Assembly: GCA_021641325.1 (NCBI GenBank)
Contig: JAJXPD010000003.1
Span: forward strand, 4,352 to 24,417
DNA: 20,066 bases
Reading direction: 5' to 3'
DNA from: Opitutales bacterium
Lineage (GTDB): Bacteria; Verrucomicrobiota; Verrucomicrobiia; Opitutales; Intestinicryptomonadaceae
Part shown: piece after piece, positions 7,229-14,493 of the stretch
Numbering within the stretch: the stretch's first letter is position 1
How the letters are laid out: the number at the start of each line of letters is the position of its first letter
Made by a program: the position numbers and the translations under genes
Notes under the pieces: model-generated
Seen by the model: the letters and a program-made list of their open reading frames with translations, nothing else
Database searches by the model: none
Told to the model about the DNA's origin: nothing

Positions 7229-8093
7229 GTCGAAAAATTATGTTGGAAAGCGTCCCCGCGAAAATCAGCGCGGAAATCGAAACGCTTTCGTAGAAGAAAA
7301 CGAGCTGGGTTTTAGACTCGCCGAATTTCGTAATCGCGTAGATTCCGTAGGCGTACATGGCGGCGATTGCCGCAACGCACGCGTAGTAAACCCAGTTCAA
7401 CCCGAAGAGAACGCCCGTCGCCGCAAGGCACGCCGCCGCCGCCGCGAACGAAACCGACGCAATGCGGAGCGTGTTTTTGCGCCCGAACCTCGCGGGCACG
7501 GAATGCAGGTTGTGGGCGATGTCGAACTTTTCGTCCTGCAAGGCGTAGATGAGGTCGAATGCGGAAATGTTGAAAAACAGGGCGAAGCCGAGAGCCAGAA
7601 TGCGCGGGTCGAGGGAGTCCGCCGCCGCAATCCACGCGCCTATCGGCGCGAGCGCGAGCGCGGCCCCCAAGATGTAGTGCGCCGCGCAGGTGAAGCGTTT
7701 TGCGTACGAGTACCCCAGCAGCACGACGAGCGCGGGGAACGACAGCCAAAAGCACAGCCGGTTTATCATCGCCGCGGAAAGCGAAAAGACCGCTACCGAA
7801 ATCGCCGTAAAAACCGCGGCGTCTCGCACGGAGATTTCGCCCGTGGCGGTGGGGCGGTTTGCGGTGCGCGGGTTGAGAATGTCGAACTTTCGGTCTGCGA
7901 TTCTGTTGAAGCCCATCGCCGCCGACCTCGCCGCCGCGAACGCAACGACCGTCCAAAATATTTTGCCCGCCCCGAAGCCGAAGCCCGCCAAATGCGCCAA
8001 ACACAACGCCGAAAGCGCGAACGGAAGCGCGAACAAAGTGTGCCCGAGCTTTATCATTTCGGCGTAAATCTTTGCGGATTTAAAGAAATTCAT
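7221..8093 (-). CDS. mqnP: UbiA-family polyprenyltransferase of the futalosine menaquinone pathway (MqnP)
   Basis: 290 residues from the ATG at 8093; a second ATG three codons upstream (8102) is also possible. The protein is very hydrophobic, with about eight to nine membrane segments. The first aspartate-rich motif NRIADRKFD is at 63-71, followed by NPRTANRP. The second, DEKFD, lies near residue 185. Both bind Mg-diphosphate in UbiA enzymes. It would transfer an isoprenoid chain to 1,4-dihydroxy-6-naphthoate at the membrane. UbiA homologues also act in ubiquinone, heme O and other pathways; the surrounding mqn genes and UbiX/UbiD point to menaquinone. It is the first gene of the leftward arm. 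A weak or absent Shine-Dalgarno is noted. Confidence 0.9.
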   Translation of the reverse strand: MNFFKSAKIYAEMIKLGHTLFALPFALSALCLAHLAGFGFGAGKIFWTVVAFAAARSAAMGFNRIADRKFDILNPRTANRPTATGEISVRDAAVFTAISVAVFSLSAAMINRLCFWLSFPALVVLLGYSYAKRFTCAAHYILGAALALAPIGAWIAAADSLDPRILALGFALFFNISAFDLIYALQDEKFDIAHNLHSVPARFGRKNTLRIASVSFAAAAACLAATGVLFGLNWVYYACVAAIAAMYAYGIYAITKFGESKTQLVFFYESVSISALIFAGTLSNIIFRHG

Positions 8094-8103
8094 TGTATCC
8101 ATC

Positions 8104-8151
8104 TTTGCGTTTTCGGAAAAAATCGCAAACCAAAAGTGGCGGACGTCCGCC
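8104..8151. promoter_or_regulatory. Dyad elements in the divergent mqnP/mqnE control region
   Basis: Two symmetric elements sit between the diverging arms. One is TTTGCG (8104-8109) inverted as CGCAAA (8124-8129). The other is a perfect 14-base palindrome, GGCGGACGTCCGCC (8138-8151). They are well placed for one regulator to control both arms. No known operator is recognised, and I could not define an mqnP promoter with confidence. Confidence 0.4.
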
Positions 8152-8222
8152 CGAAGCCGCCGCCGAGCCGCCCGCAATTCGCGGAGGAGGAGTGCCGGAG
8201 CGTTTGTTCCGCGCCTGTCTGC

Positions 8223-8250
8223 TTGACAAAAGCGCGGCTTGTGCCATGCT
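8223..8250 (+). promoter_or_regulatory. Candidate promoter of the mqnEACDB operon, possibly leaderless
   Basis: A consensus -35 TTGACA (8223-8228), a 16-base spacer and CATGCT (8245-8250), preceded by TGC as in an extended -10. Transcription would begin about seven bases downstream, at the ATG at 8258, leaving no leader. This matches the lack of a Shine-Dalgarno before that ATG. Confidence 0.5.
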
Positions 8251-8257
8251 TGTCCGA

Positions 8258-9295
8258 ATGGAAAATTTTGCAGACAGAAGCGGACGCATCGGACGCGAAG
8301 AGGCTCTCGAACTTTTGAAATCGGGCAGTCCGCTCGATTTGGGCGAACGCGCCGACGCCGCCCGCAGGGCGCGCCACGGCAACAAGGCTTATTACGCGGT
8401 GAACGCGGCGATAACGTATTCGAATATTTGCGAGGCTCTCTGCCCCATTTGCTCGTTTTCCAGAAAGGAGGGGCAGGAAGGCTCCTACCTGCTTTCGCCC
8501 GACGAAGTGCGCGAAAGGGCGGCGAACTTTTCGAAAATGGGCGCGGAGGAAATCCACATCATCGGCGGCATGTACTCCAAGCTTCCGCTGGCGTACTACA
8601 TCGACGTTGTGAAAGCCGTGAAAGACGCCGACCAAAAGCTCAACGTGGTGTCGTTCACGGTGTCGGAATGCGTGCTGATGTCGCGGGTGTCGGGGCTGCC
8701 GCTCGAAACCGTAATCCGCATGCTCATGGACGCGGGAACGGGCGCGCTCCCCGGGGGAGGCGCCGAAATTTTCGACGACGCCGTGCGCGAAAAAATCTCG
8801 CCGAACAAGCTCACCGCCGACGAATGGCTCGGCGCAATGCGCGTCGCCCACCGCTGCGGCTTGAAGACAAACGCCACAATGCTTTACGGGCACATCGAAA
8901 CGCCCGAAACGGTCGTAGACCATCTGTTCAGGCTGCGCGAATTGCAGGACGAAACGGGCGGCTTCAAGGCGTTCGTGCCGCTTCCGTTCAGGCGCGGCGC
9001 AAGCGCGATTAGCTCGAAGGCGTCGGGCGTGTACGACCTCAAAATATGCTCGCTTGCGAGAATCGTTCTCGACAATTTTCCGCATATCCGCGTGCCGATT
9101 CCGCACTTCGGCGACAGAATGGCGCAGATACTGCTTAACTTCGGCGCGGACGACATCGGCGGAACGCACTGGCATGAGGAGGTCGCGGCGGCGGCGGGAG
9201 CGGCTAAAACGGAGCGCACCGAAGAGTTCATGCGGCGCACGATAGCCGGAGCGGGCTTCGAGCCGGTGAAATGCAATTCCAATTATGGCGCATAG
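8258..9295 (+). CDS. mqnE: Aminofutalosine synthase MqnE (radical SAM)
   Basis: 345 residues from the ATG at 8258. MqnE adds the adenosyl radical to 3-[(1-carboxyvinyl)oxy]benzoate to give 6-amino-6-deoxyfutalosine. The cluster motif is CX3CX2C at Cys58, Cys62 and Cys65. The later signatures IHIIGGMYSKLP, PGGGAEIFDDAVREKISPNK, NATMLYGHIETPE and LRELQDETGGFKAFVPL fit MqnE rather than MqnC. The start is uncertain. An ATG four codons upstream (8246) and an in-frame GTG at 8192 behind GGAGGAGGA are alternatives. I prefer 8258 because the residues before it are unlike the family, use rare Arg codons and would cover the promoter. It heads the rightward arm and overlaps mqnA by 11 bases. Confidence 0.9.
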   Translation: MENFADRSGRIGREEALELLKSGSPLDLGERADAARRARHGNKAYYAVNAAITYSNICEALCPICSFSRKEGQEGSYLLSPDEVRERAANFSKMGAEEIHIIGGMYSKLPLAYYIDVVKAVKDADQKLNVVSFTVSECVLMSRVSGLPLETVIRMLMDAGTGALPGGGAEIFDDAVREKISPNKLTADEWLGAMRVAHRCGLKTNATMLYGHIETPETVVDHLFRLRELQDETGGFKAFVPLPFRRGASAISSKASGVYDLKICSLARIVLDNFPHIRVPIPHFGDRMAQILLNFGADDIGGTHWHEEVAAAAGAAKTERTEEFMRRTIAGAGFEPVKCNSNYGA

Positions 9296-10049
9296 TTTCG
9301 GCAGGGTTTCGTACATCAACAGCATTCCGCTTTTCTGCGCGGAACCGCCGTTCGACGTGCGCGAGGCAGTGCCGTCGAAGCTTAACGCCGCGGTCGAAAG
9401 CGGCGCGCTCGACATCTCGCTAATCTCGCGCTGGATTTATCCGAAAGTCGCAAAAGACTATGCGGTTATCCCCGATTTTTGCATAGGAGGCGACGGCGAA
9501 ATAATGTCGGTAAAGCTGTTTTCGCGCGCGCCCCTCGGGCGGCTCGGCGGGCGCAAAATTTTCATCACTTCCGAAAGCGGCACGTCAATCAGGGCGTTCC
9601 GCTACGCGATGGTCAAAAAATACAAAATCGACATCTTTGCGCTTCCGCGCGCCGACGGAATCGCCGATGCCGACGCCGTTTTGCTTATCGGCAACCGCGC
9701 CCTTTCTTTCGACGCCTCCGACTACGGCTTTGTCGCCGACTTGGGCGAACTCTGGAAAGAGGTTGCGGAAGTGCCCATGATTTACGCGGTGGCGGTTGCG
9801 CGGCGCGGAATCTTCGGCGGGGCGGAGGGCGAAGTGCGCGAATATTTCGGGAAGTCGCTCGAACTGTTCGAATCGCAAAAGCCGCGCTGGCTCGACGTCG
9901 CCGCAAGACGCTTCGAGCAGTCGGAGGGCGTGCCGATTGCGCGTTCGGTTTTGGAAAAATACTACTCGCGCCTGATTTACAGATTCGACGGCGGCGAGTT
10001 CGAAAAATCCTTTAAATATGTGGAGGCTCTCGATGGATATATCGGATAA
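9285..10049 (+). CDS. mqnA: Chorismate dehydratase MqnA
   Basis: 254 residues. MqnA removes water from chorismate to give 3-[(1-carboxyvinyl)oxy]benzoate, the first committed step of the futalosine pathway. The fold resembles periplasmic binding proteins, but the protein has no signal peptide. Family landmarks are GRVSYINSIPLF at 6-17, PSKLNAAVESGALDISLIS near residue 30, CIGGDGEIMSVKLFS near 66, SESGTSIRAF near 95 and VLLIGNRAL near 132. Its ATG lies inside the mqnE end, so translation is probably coupled. The gene order E-A-C-D-B places successive enzymes side by side. Alternative family members such as generic solute-binding proteins are ruled out by the motifs and context. Confidence 0.93.
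   Translation: MAHSFGRVSYINSIPLFCAEPPFDVREAVPSKLNAAVESGALDISLISRWIYPKVAKDYAVIPDFCIGGDGEIMSVKLFSRAPLGRLGGRKIFITSESGTSIRAFRYAMVKKYKIDIFALPRADGIADADAVLLIGNRALSFDASDYGFVADLGELWKEVAEVPMIYAVAVARRGIFGGAEGEVREYFGKSLELFESQKPRWLDVAARRFEQSEGVPIARSVLEKYYSRLIYRFDGGEFEKSFKYVEALDGYIG
10022..10026 (+). promoter_or_regulatory. Ribosome binding site deciding the mqnC start
   Basis: GGAGG lies six bases before the ATG at 10033, inside the mqnA coding end. It favours 10033 over the ATG at 10018, which has no such site. Confidence 0.7.
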
Positions 10050-11091
10050 AATCGCAAACGGCGGGCGCGTTTCGGAGGCGGAGGCCCTCGCGCTTTTCGA
10101 CGCGCCGCTCTTCGAATTGGGGCGCATGGCCGACGCCCGCAGGCGCAGTCTCGACCCGTCGGGAGAGGCGGGGTATATCGTCAACCGCATGGTGAACTAT
10201 TCCAATGTCTGCAAGGCGATGTGCGCGTTTTGCGCGTACCACGCAAAAGCGGGCAAAATCTCGCCGTACACGCTTTCGGACGACGAAATTTTGCGGCTTT
10301 GCGGCGACGCCGTCGAGCGCGGCGGCGTCCAGCTGATGTTGCAGGGCGGCCTCCACCCCGACTTCCGCCTCGAATGGGCGGAGGGTCTTTTGCGGCGGAT
10401 AAAGGCGGCGTATCCCGAGCTTTGGCTGCATGTGTTTTCGCCGTCCGAAATCGTCTGGTTCGCGAGGGGCGCGGGGATTGCGATTGCCGACTGCGTGCGC
10501 CGCCTCAAAGACGCGGGCGCGGATTCCGTTCCGGGGGCTGCCGACATTCTCGTGCCGCGCGTGCGCGCCGAAGTTTGCGGCAACAAGTGCACTGTCGGGG
10601 AATGGACCGAGGTTATGCGCTCGCTTGCGCATATCGGCATGTACTCGTCGGCAACAATGACTTTCGGCATAGGCGAAAACCTTTCCGAGCGCATAGAGCA
10701 CCTTTCGCGGATAAGGAAAATTCAGGACGAAACGGGTGTCTTCAAGGCGTTCATCGCGTGGCCCGTCGCCCCCGAAAACACCGAAATAGAGGGGAAAGTG
10801 GAGCGCGTCGGCTCGCCCGAATTTCTGAAAATGCTGGCGGTCTCGCGCATATTTTTGGACAACGTAAAATACGTGCAGTCGGGCTGGCTGACCGAGGGGC
10901 TGAGGGCGGCGGAAGTCGCGCTGCTTTTCGGGGCGAACGACGTCGGCGGGGTGCTCATGGACGAAATGGTAGTCCGCGCCGCGGGAATCGACAACAGGGC
11001 GACCGCCGAAAACATGCGCAGGGTTATCCGCAACGCGGGTTTCCGCCCGCGCGAACGTGACGGTCTCTACAACACAATACGCGCATTCTAA
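10033..11091 (+). CDS. mqnC: Cyclic dehypoxanthine futalosine synthase MqnC (radical SAM)
   Basis: 352 residues from the ATG at 10033. MqnC cyclises dehypoxanthine futalosine to the bicyclic DHFL by radical chemistry. The cluster motif is CX3CX2C at Cys60, Cys64 and Cys67, within NYSNVCKAMCAFCAY. Other signatures are LMLQGGLHPDFRLEW, HVFSPSEIVWFAR, ATMTFGIGENLSERIEHL, RIRKIQDETGVFKAFIAWP and a C-terminal GFRPRERDGLYNTI. The QGG and FSP signatures separate it from MqnE. One oddity: the usual PGGGAEILV loop reads PGAADILV here, one residue shorter and with Asp for Glu. It overlaps mqnA by 17 bases and is followed by mqnD after one base. CofG/CofH-type FO synthase was considered and rejected from context. 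Confidence 0.92.
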   Translation: MDISDKIANGGRVSEAEALALFDAPLFELGRMADARRRSLDPSGEAGYIVNRMVNYSNVCKAMCAFCAYHAKAGKISPYTLSDDEILRLCGDAVERGGVQLMLQGGLHPDFRLEWAEGLLRRIKAAYPELWLHVFSPSEIVWFARGAGIAIADCVRRLKDAGADSVPGAADILVPRVRAEVCGNKCTVGEWTEVMRSLAHIGMYSSATMTFGIGENLSERIEHLSRIRKIQDETGVFKAFIAWPVAPENTEIEGKVERVGSPEFLKMLAVSRIFLDNVKYVQSGWLTEGLRAAEVALLFGANDVGGVLMDEMVVRAAGIDNRATAENMRRVIRNAGFRPRERDGLYNTIRAF

Positions 11092-11092
11092 A

Positions 11093-11836
11093 ATGAAATT
11101 CGCAATCACACCCTGTCCCAACGACACGTTCACATACTTCGGGCTAATCGACGGCGCGGTTGAGTCGGACTTCGAATTCGTTTTCGACGACATCGAAAAC
11201 CTCAACCTCGCCGCCGAAAACGGAACGTATCCGATTACAAAAATGTCCTTTGCCCAGTACGCGAAGTGCGACGGCAAATACGAGCTTCTCGACGCGGGCG
11301 CGGCTCTCGGAATGGGCACGGGCCCCGTGCTTGTCGGGCGCGGGGAAATCGACGCCGACTGCGTATTCGCAGTCCCCGGCATAAACACGACGGCGGCGCT
11401 ACTGCTCAAACACAAATTCGGCAAAAACGTAAAAATGCGCCCGATGCACTTTCGGAAAATCGCAGACGCCGTGGCGGCCGGCGAATTCCGCGCGGGAGTG
11501 CTCATTCACGAGGGGCGTTTTGTGTACGAATCTCTCGGACTCGAACTGCTGTGCGACTTGGGCGCGGAGTGGAGCAACTCGACGGGGCTTCCCGTGCCGC
11601 TCGGCTGCATCTGCGTGCGCCGCGATTTTTCGGAACGCCGCCCCTCGATCGAGTCGGCAATCCGCGCAAGCCTGAGCGCGGCGTTCGCCGACCCCGAAAA
11701 AACCTACCCGTATGTCGCAAACATGGCGCAGTACCTCGACCCAGACGTGCTGAGAAAACACATCTACGCGTTCGTCAACGACTACTCTTTCGACATCTCC
11801 CCGATAAGAAAAAAACTTCTGGATTCTCTATGCTAA
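11093..11836 (+). CDS. mqnD: 1,4-dihydroxy-6-naphthoate synthase MqnD
   Basis: 247 residues from the ATG at 11093, one base after the mqnC stop. MqnD splits cyclic DHFL to release 1,4-dihydroxy-6-naphthoate. The N-terminus FAITPCPNDTFTYFGL is the family hallmark. It is followed by ITKMSFAQYA, GAALGMGTGPVLVGRG, PGINTTAALLLKHKFG and IHEGRFVYESLGLELLCDLG. The His of the IHE motif is the proposed catalytic base in the family. The segment TGLPVPLGCICVRRD closes the conserved core. It has no signal peptide despite the binding-protein fold. The open frame extends back to 11057, but that part overlaps mqnC and lacks conservation. The end overlaps mqnB by seven bases. Confidence 0.94.
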   Translation: MKFAITPCPNDTFTYFGLIDGAVESDFEFVFDDIENLNLAAENGTYPITKMSFAQYAKCDGKYELLDAGAALGMGTGPVLVGRGEIDADCVFAVPGINTTAALLLKHKFGKNVKMRPMHFRKIADAVAAGEFRAGVLIHEGRFVYESLGLELLCDLGAEWSNSTGLPVPLGCICVRRDFSERRPSIESAIRASLSAAFADPEKTYPYVANMAQYLDPDVLRKHIYAFVNDYSFDISPIRKKLLDSLC

Positions 11837-12402
11837 GAGCCGTATTTTTCGCAACCCGAATGGAGGCCGAGCGCGTTCTCGCCGAAAAAAAATTCGGATA
11901 CAAACAAATCTGCGCCGAGCCGTTCAGGGTCTGGCGCAATCGGCGGAATCTGATTGTAATTACGGGAATCGGGCTTGTGAACGCGTCGGTCGCGTTCGCG
12001 TGGGCGGCGCGGAAATTCAGGTTCGGCGACGTTCTCAACGTGGGCGCGGCGGGGGCTACGGCGTTCGGCGGCAAACCCGTCGAGATGGGGAAATTCTACA
12101 AAATTTCGAAAGTGGTGTGCCTCGAACCCTACAACGAAATGGCGTTCAGGCTCGGACGCGCGGGCAGGGCGTTGGTGTCGAGCGGCAGCCCCGTTTCGAC
12201 GCGCGAGGAGCGCGAGTATGCGGGAAAATTCGCGCCGCTTGTCGACATGGAGGGCTACGCGCTCGCGCGGGCGGCGGAGGTTTTCGGCAAAAAAATTTCG
12301 ATGGTGAAAATGGTGACCGACTTTTCGCACGAATGCGACATTTCCGGAAACATAAAAAAGATGTCCGAAAAATTCGCGCAAATGGAGGGCGTCTGGATTT
12401 AA
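11830..12402 (+). CDS. mqnB: Futalosine/aminofutalosine nucleosidase MqnB
   Basis: 190 residues from the ATG at 11830, which overlaps the mqnD stop by seven bases. It is a nucleoside phosphorylase/MTAN-fold hydrolase. Visible features are FFATRMEAE at 6-14 (position of the catalytic Glu), GIGLVNAS at 46-53, NVGAAGA at 70-76, the substrate-binding VDMEGYA at 138-144 and the catalytic Asp164 in VTDFS. It would remove adenine from aminofutalosine (or hypoxanthine from futalosine) to give the MqnC substrate. It is on the short side for the family, mainly in the N-terminal half. A general MTA/SAH nucleosidase could do the same reaction, so the name rests partly on its place as last gene of the mqn operon. 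Confidence 0.85.
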   Translation: MLRAVFFATRMEAERVLAEKKFGYKQICAEPFRVWRNRRNLIVITGIGLVNASVAFAWAARKFRFGDVLNVGAAGATAFGGKPVEMGKFYKISKVVCLEPYNEMAFRLGRAGRALVSSGSPVSTREEREYAGKFAPLVDMEGYALARAAEVFGKKISMVKMVTDFSHECDISGNIKKMSEKFAQMEGVWI

Positions 12403-12405
12403 CGC

Positions 12406-12434
12406 TTGAAAATCCGCGGGCGCGGCAAAATAGT
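12406..12434 (+). promoter_or_regulatory. Candidate promoter of the VTT protein and xseA
   Basis: TTGAAA (12406-12411), a 17-base spacer and AATAGT (12429-12434) lie directly after the mqnB stop. The overlapping TAGTCT (12431-12436) is an alternative -10. The ATG is only 11 bases away and has no Shine-Dalgarno, so the leader would be very short or absent. Confidence 0.35.
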
Positions 12435-12445
12435 CTTCGTTTTTT

Positions 12446-13150
12446 ATGAGAAAATTTTTCGAAAGCAGAAAGGCAAAACTGGTTCTCTTCGGCGCGGCGG
12501 CGGTCGCGCTCGTATTCGCGTGGACGCTCTTTCTTTGGCGCGACGAAATCATGGGGGGCGTCGCCGAACTGGGGGTCTATTTCCGCGACAGTGTGAAGAT
12601 TCTCGACGGCGTGCCGCTCGCGTTCTACGCGCTTGCGATTTTCGCCCTGCCGCTGTTTTTCCTGCCCGTAACCCCCGTATTCGTCGTGGCGGCGGCGCGT
12701 CCCGAACCCTACTGGGTTGTGCTGCTGTTCTGCCTTGCGGGAGTTTCGGCAAACGTTGTGGTGTCGTATTTCATCTCGCGGAAATTCGGGTTGTTTCTCA
12801 GGCGGGTGCTCGAAAAGCGCGGCGTGAATATTCCCGAAATCCCGCCCTACGAGCAGTACGAGCTGACGTTTCTGATGCGCATGATTCCCGGAAATCCGCT
12901 GGCGGTGCAAAACTACGTTTTGGGCGCGGCGAACGTTTCGTTTTTCAAGTACGTCGTGGTGTCGCTGCCGATTCAGTATTTGCAAATTTCGGCGTATGTG
13001 TATTTCGGCGAGGGGATTTTCGAGGGCGGAATTTCGAAGATAATTTTGGGGTCGAGCCTGCTGATGGTCGTCGCCGTAATCGCCCGAATGCTCGAAAAAC
13101 GCTACGGGCACAAACTCAAAAAAAATGGAATTTCTAAAACAGAGCGATGA
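12446..13150 (+). CDS. VTT/DedA-like (TVP38/TMEM64 family) membrane protein
   Basis: 234 residues with about five to six hydrophobic segments (near 10-30, 55-80, 88-108, 165-190 and 203-222) and a basic C-terminus. The family signature is the loop RMIPGNPLAVQNYVLGAANVSFF, followed by a Tyr-rich segment. TVP38/DedA proteins are inner-membrane transporters or scramblases. Several members flip undecaprenyl phosphate or other polyprenyl lipids, or support membrane energy state. The substrate here is unknown. Its position right after the menaquinone genes is suggestive but may be chance. It has its own candidate promoter. Its end overlaps the start of xseA by 26 bases in another frame. Confidence 0.8.
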   Translation: MRKFFESRKAKLVLFGAAAVALVFAWTLFLWRDEIMGGVAELGVYFRDSVKILDGVPLAFYALAIFALPLFFLPVTPVFVVAAARPEPYWVVLLFCLAGVSANVVVSYFISRKFGLFLRRVLEKRGVNIPEIPPYEQYELTFLMRMIPGNPLAVQNYVLGAANVSFFKYVVVSLPIQYLQISAYVYFGEGIFEGGISKIILGSSLLMVVAVIARMLEKRYGHKLKKNGISKTER

Positions 13151-14420
13151 AATTTTGAGCGTCGGCGAATTCTCGCGGCGTTTCAAAATGCTGGTAAAAA
13201 CGTCGGTTCCCGAACTGTGGCTAAGCGGCGAAATTTCGAACCTCAAAACCTATTCGAGCGGACACACATACTTCACGCTCAAAGACGAGGACGCCGCGAT
13301 TTCGGCGGTGCTCTTCAAGGGCAACGCCCGCGCGGTGTCTTTCCCCCTGCGCGAGGGCATGAAGATTTTCGCGTACGGCGAAATCTCGGTCTACGAACAG
13401 CGCGGCAACTACCAGCTGATTGTCCGCGCGGCTCTGCCCGACGGAGCGGGAAGCCTCGCCGAACGCTTCAACGCGCTCAAACGCAAGCTTGCCGACGAGG
13501 GGCTTTTCGACGCGGAGCGCAAAAAACAAATTCCGACGCTTCCCAAAAACGTGGCGGTCATAACTTCGCCGACGGGGGCGGCAATCCGCGACTTCTGCCG
13601 AATACTTACGCGCCGCGGCTGGCGCGGCAACGTGTGGATTCTGCCGTCGAGGGTTCAGGGGGCGGAGGCGGCGCGGGAAATAGTTTCGCAAATAGAATAC
13701 GCGCAGACGCGCGCCGCGCCCGACGGCTCGCCGTTCGACCTCCTTGTGCTCATGCGCGGCGGCGGAAGTTTGGAGGACCTGTGGCCTTTCAACGAGGAAA
13801 TCGTCGCCCGCGCCGTCGCGGCATGCCCGATACCCACGATTTCCGCGGTCGGGCACGAGATTGACTTCACCCTTTCCGACTTCGCCGCAGACCTCCGCGC
13901 CGAAACTCCGAGCGCGGCGGCGGAACACATTTCGAGCGCGTACATCGAGGCGTCTTCGGCATTGCGCGAGACTTTCGAAAATATTTGTAAACGCGCGCAG
14001 TTCAGGCTGGCCGCGTTGCGCGCGGAGCTCGACGCAAAGGCGGGCGTTTTGCGGGCGAATTCGCCGACGGAAAAAATCGCAAACTACGCGCTGAGGCTCG
14101 ACGAAATGTCGGCGCGGCTCGATTTTTCGGCGGCGCAAAGAATCCACGCGCTCCGCTCGGAGCTTGCCGAAGCCCGCGCCCACTTCGCCTCGGTTGCGCC
14201 GCTTCCGCGCTTGGCGGCGATGTCGGACAGGCTTTCGGCGATGTCGAAACAGCTCGAAATTTTGGGCGTTGAAAACACGCTAAAACGCGGCTTCGCGCTT
14301 GCGACCGATTCCGACGGCCGCGCGGTTTCGGCGGCGACGGCAAAAGTCGGCGAAACTCTGGACGTGCGCTTCTCCGACGGCTCGGTTTCCGCGACGGTCG
14401 GAAGCGTGGCGCGGCGTTAG
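13125..14420 (+). CDS. xseA: Exodeoxyribonuclease VII large subunit XseA
   Basis: 431 residues. An N-terminal OB-fold (about 10-110: LWLSGEISNLK, GHTYFTLKDEDAAISAVLFKG) binds single-stranded DNA. The catalytic domain carries VAVITSPTGAAIRDF, LMRGGGSLEDLWPFN, ISAVGHEIDFTLSDFAADLRAETPSAAAE and a predicted coiled coil (about 275-385). The C-terminal strand motif LKRGFALATDSDGRAV is typical. With the small subunit XseB it degrades single-stranded DNA to oligonucleotides in repair. No xseB is found in the window. The ATG at 13125 lies within the end of the VTT gene, so expression is likely coupled to it. The length and motifs are normal for the family. Confidence 0.94.
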   Translation: MEFLKQSDEILSVGEFSRRFKMLVKTSVPELWLSGEISNLKTYSSGHTYFTLKDEDAAISAVLFKGNARAVSFPLREGMKIFAYGEISVYEQRGNYQLIVRAALPDGAGSLAERFNALKRKLADEGLFDAERKKQIPTLPKNVAVITSPTGAAIRDFCRILTRRGWRGNVWILPSRVQGAEAAREIVSQIEYAQTRAAPDGSPFDLLVLMRGGGSLEDLWPFNEEIVARAVAACPIPTISAVGHEIDFTLSDFAADLRAETPSAAAEHISSAYIEASSALRETFENICKRAQFRLAALRAELDAKAGVLRANSPTEKIANYALRLDEMSARLDFSAAQRIHALRSELAEARAHFASVAPLPRLAAMSDRLSAMSKQLEILGVENTLKRGFALATDSDGRAVSAATAKVGETLDVRFSDGSVSATVGSVARR

Positions 14421-14458
14421 CAAAGCGCGTCCGATTGCGCCGATTTTCCAATTAAGTA

Positions 14459-14486
14459 TTGTAAAACGAAAACGGAAAACTAATCT
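14459..14486 (+). promoter_or_regulatory. Candidate promoter of the DevBC-like pair, possibly leaderless
   Basis: TTGTAA (14459-14464), 16 bases, then TAATCT (14481-14486), followed by exactly seven bases and the ATG at 14494. Spacing is identical to the mqnE promoter. No Shine-Dalgarno is present. Confidence 0.45.
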
Positions 14487-14493
14487 TACCTTT

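Noticed and set aside
8093..8191. Far upstream start of mqnE
   Set aside because: It would overlap the mqnP start region, and the encoded residues are unlike MqnE N-termini.
6789..8318. 509-codon open frame on the plus strand
   Set aside because: It is antisense to ubiX and mqnP and crosses into mqnE. It is extremely Arg-rich with no recognisable domain.
8258..11091. The two radical SAM genes as FO synthase subunits (CofG/CofH) or as biotin/thiazole-type enzymes
   Set aside because: They share a superfamily, but the MqnE and MqnC signatures together with adjacent mqnA, mqnD and mqnB make the menaquinone assignment far more likely.
10012..11505. 497-codon open frame on the minus strand
   Set aside because: It is antisense to mqnC and mqnD, which are both well recognised. 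It has low-complexity composition and no start signals.
14299..14493. Upstream extension of the DevB-like adaptor
   Set aside because: It overlaps the xseA end in another frame and would bury the signal peptide at residue 65.
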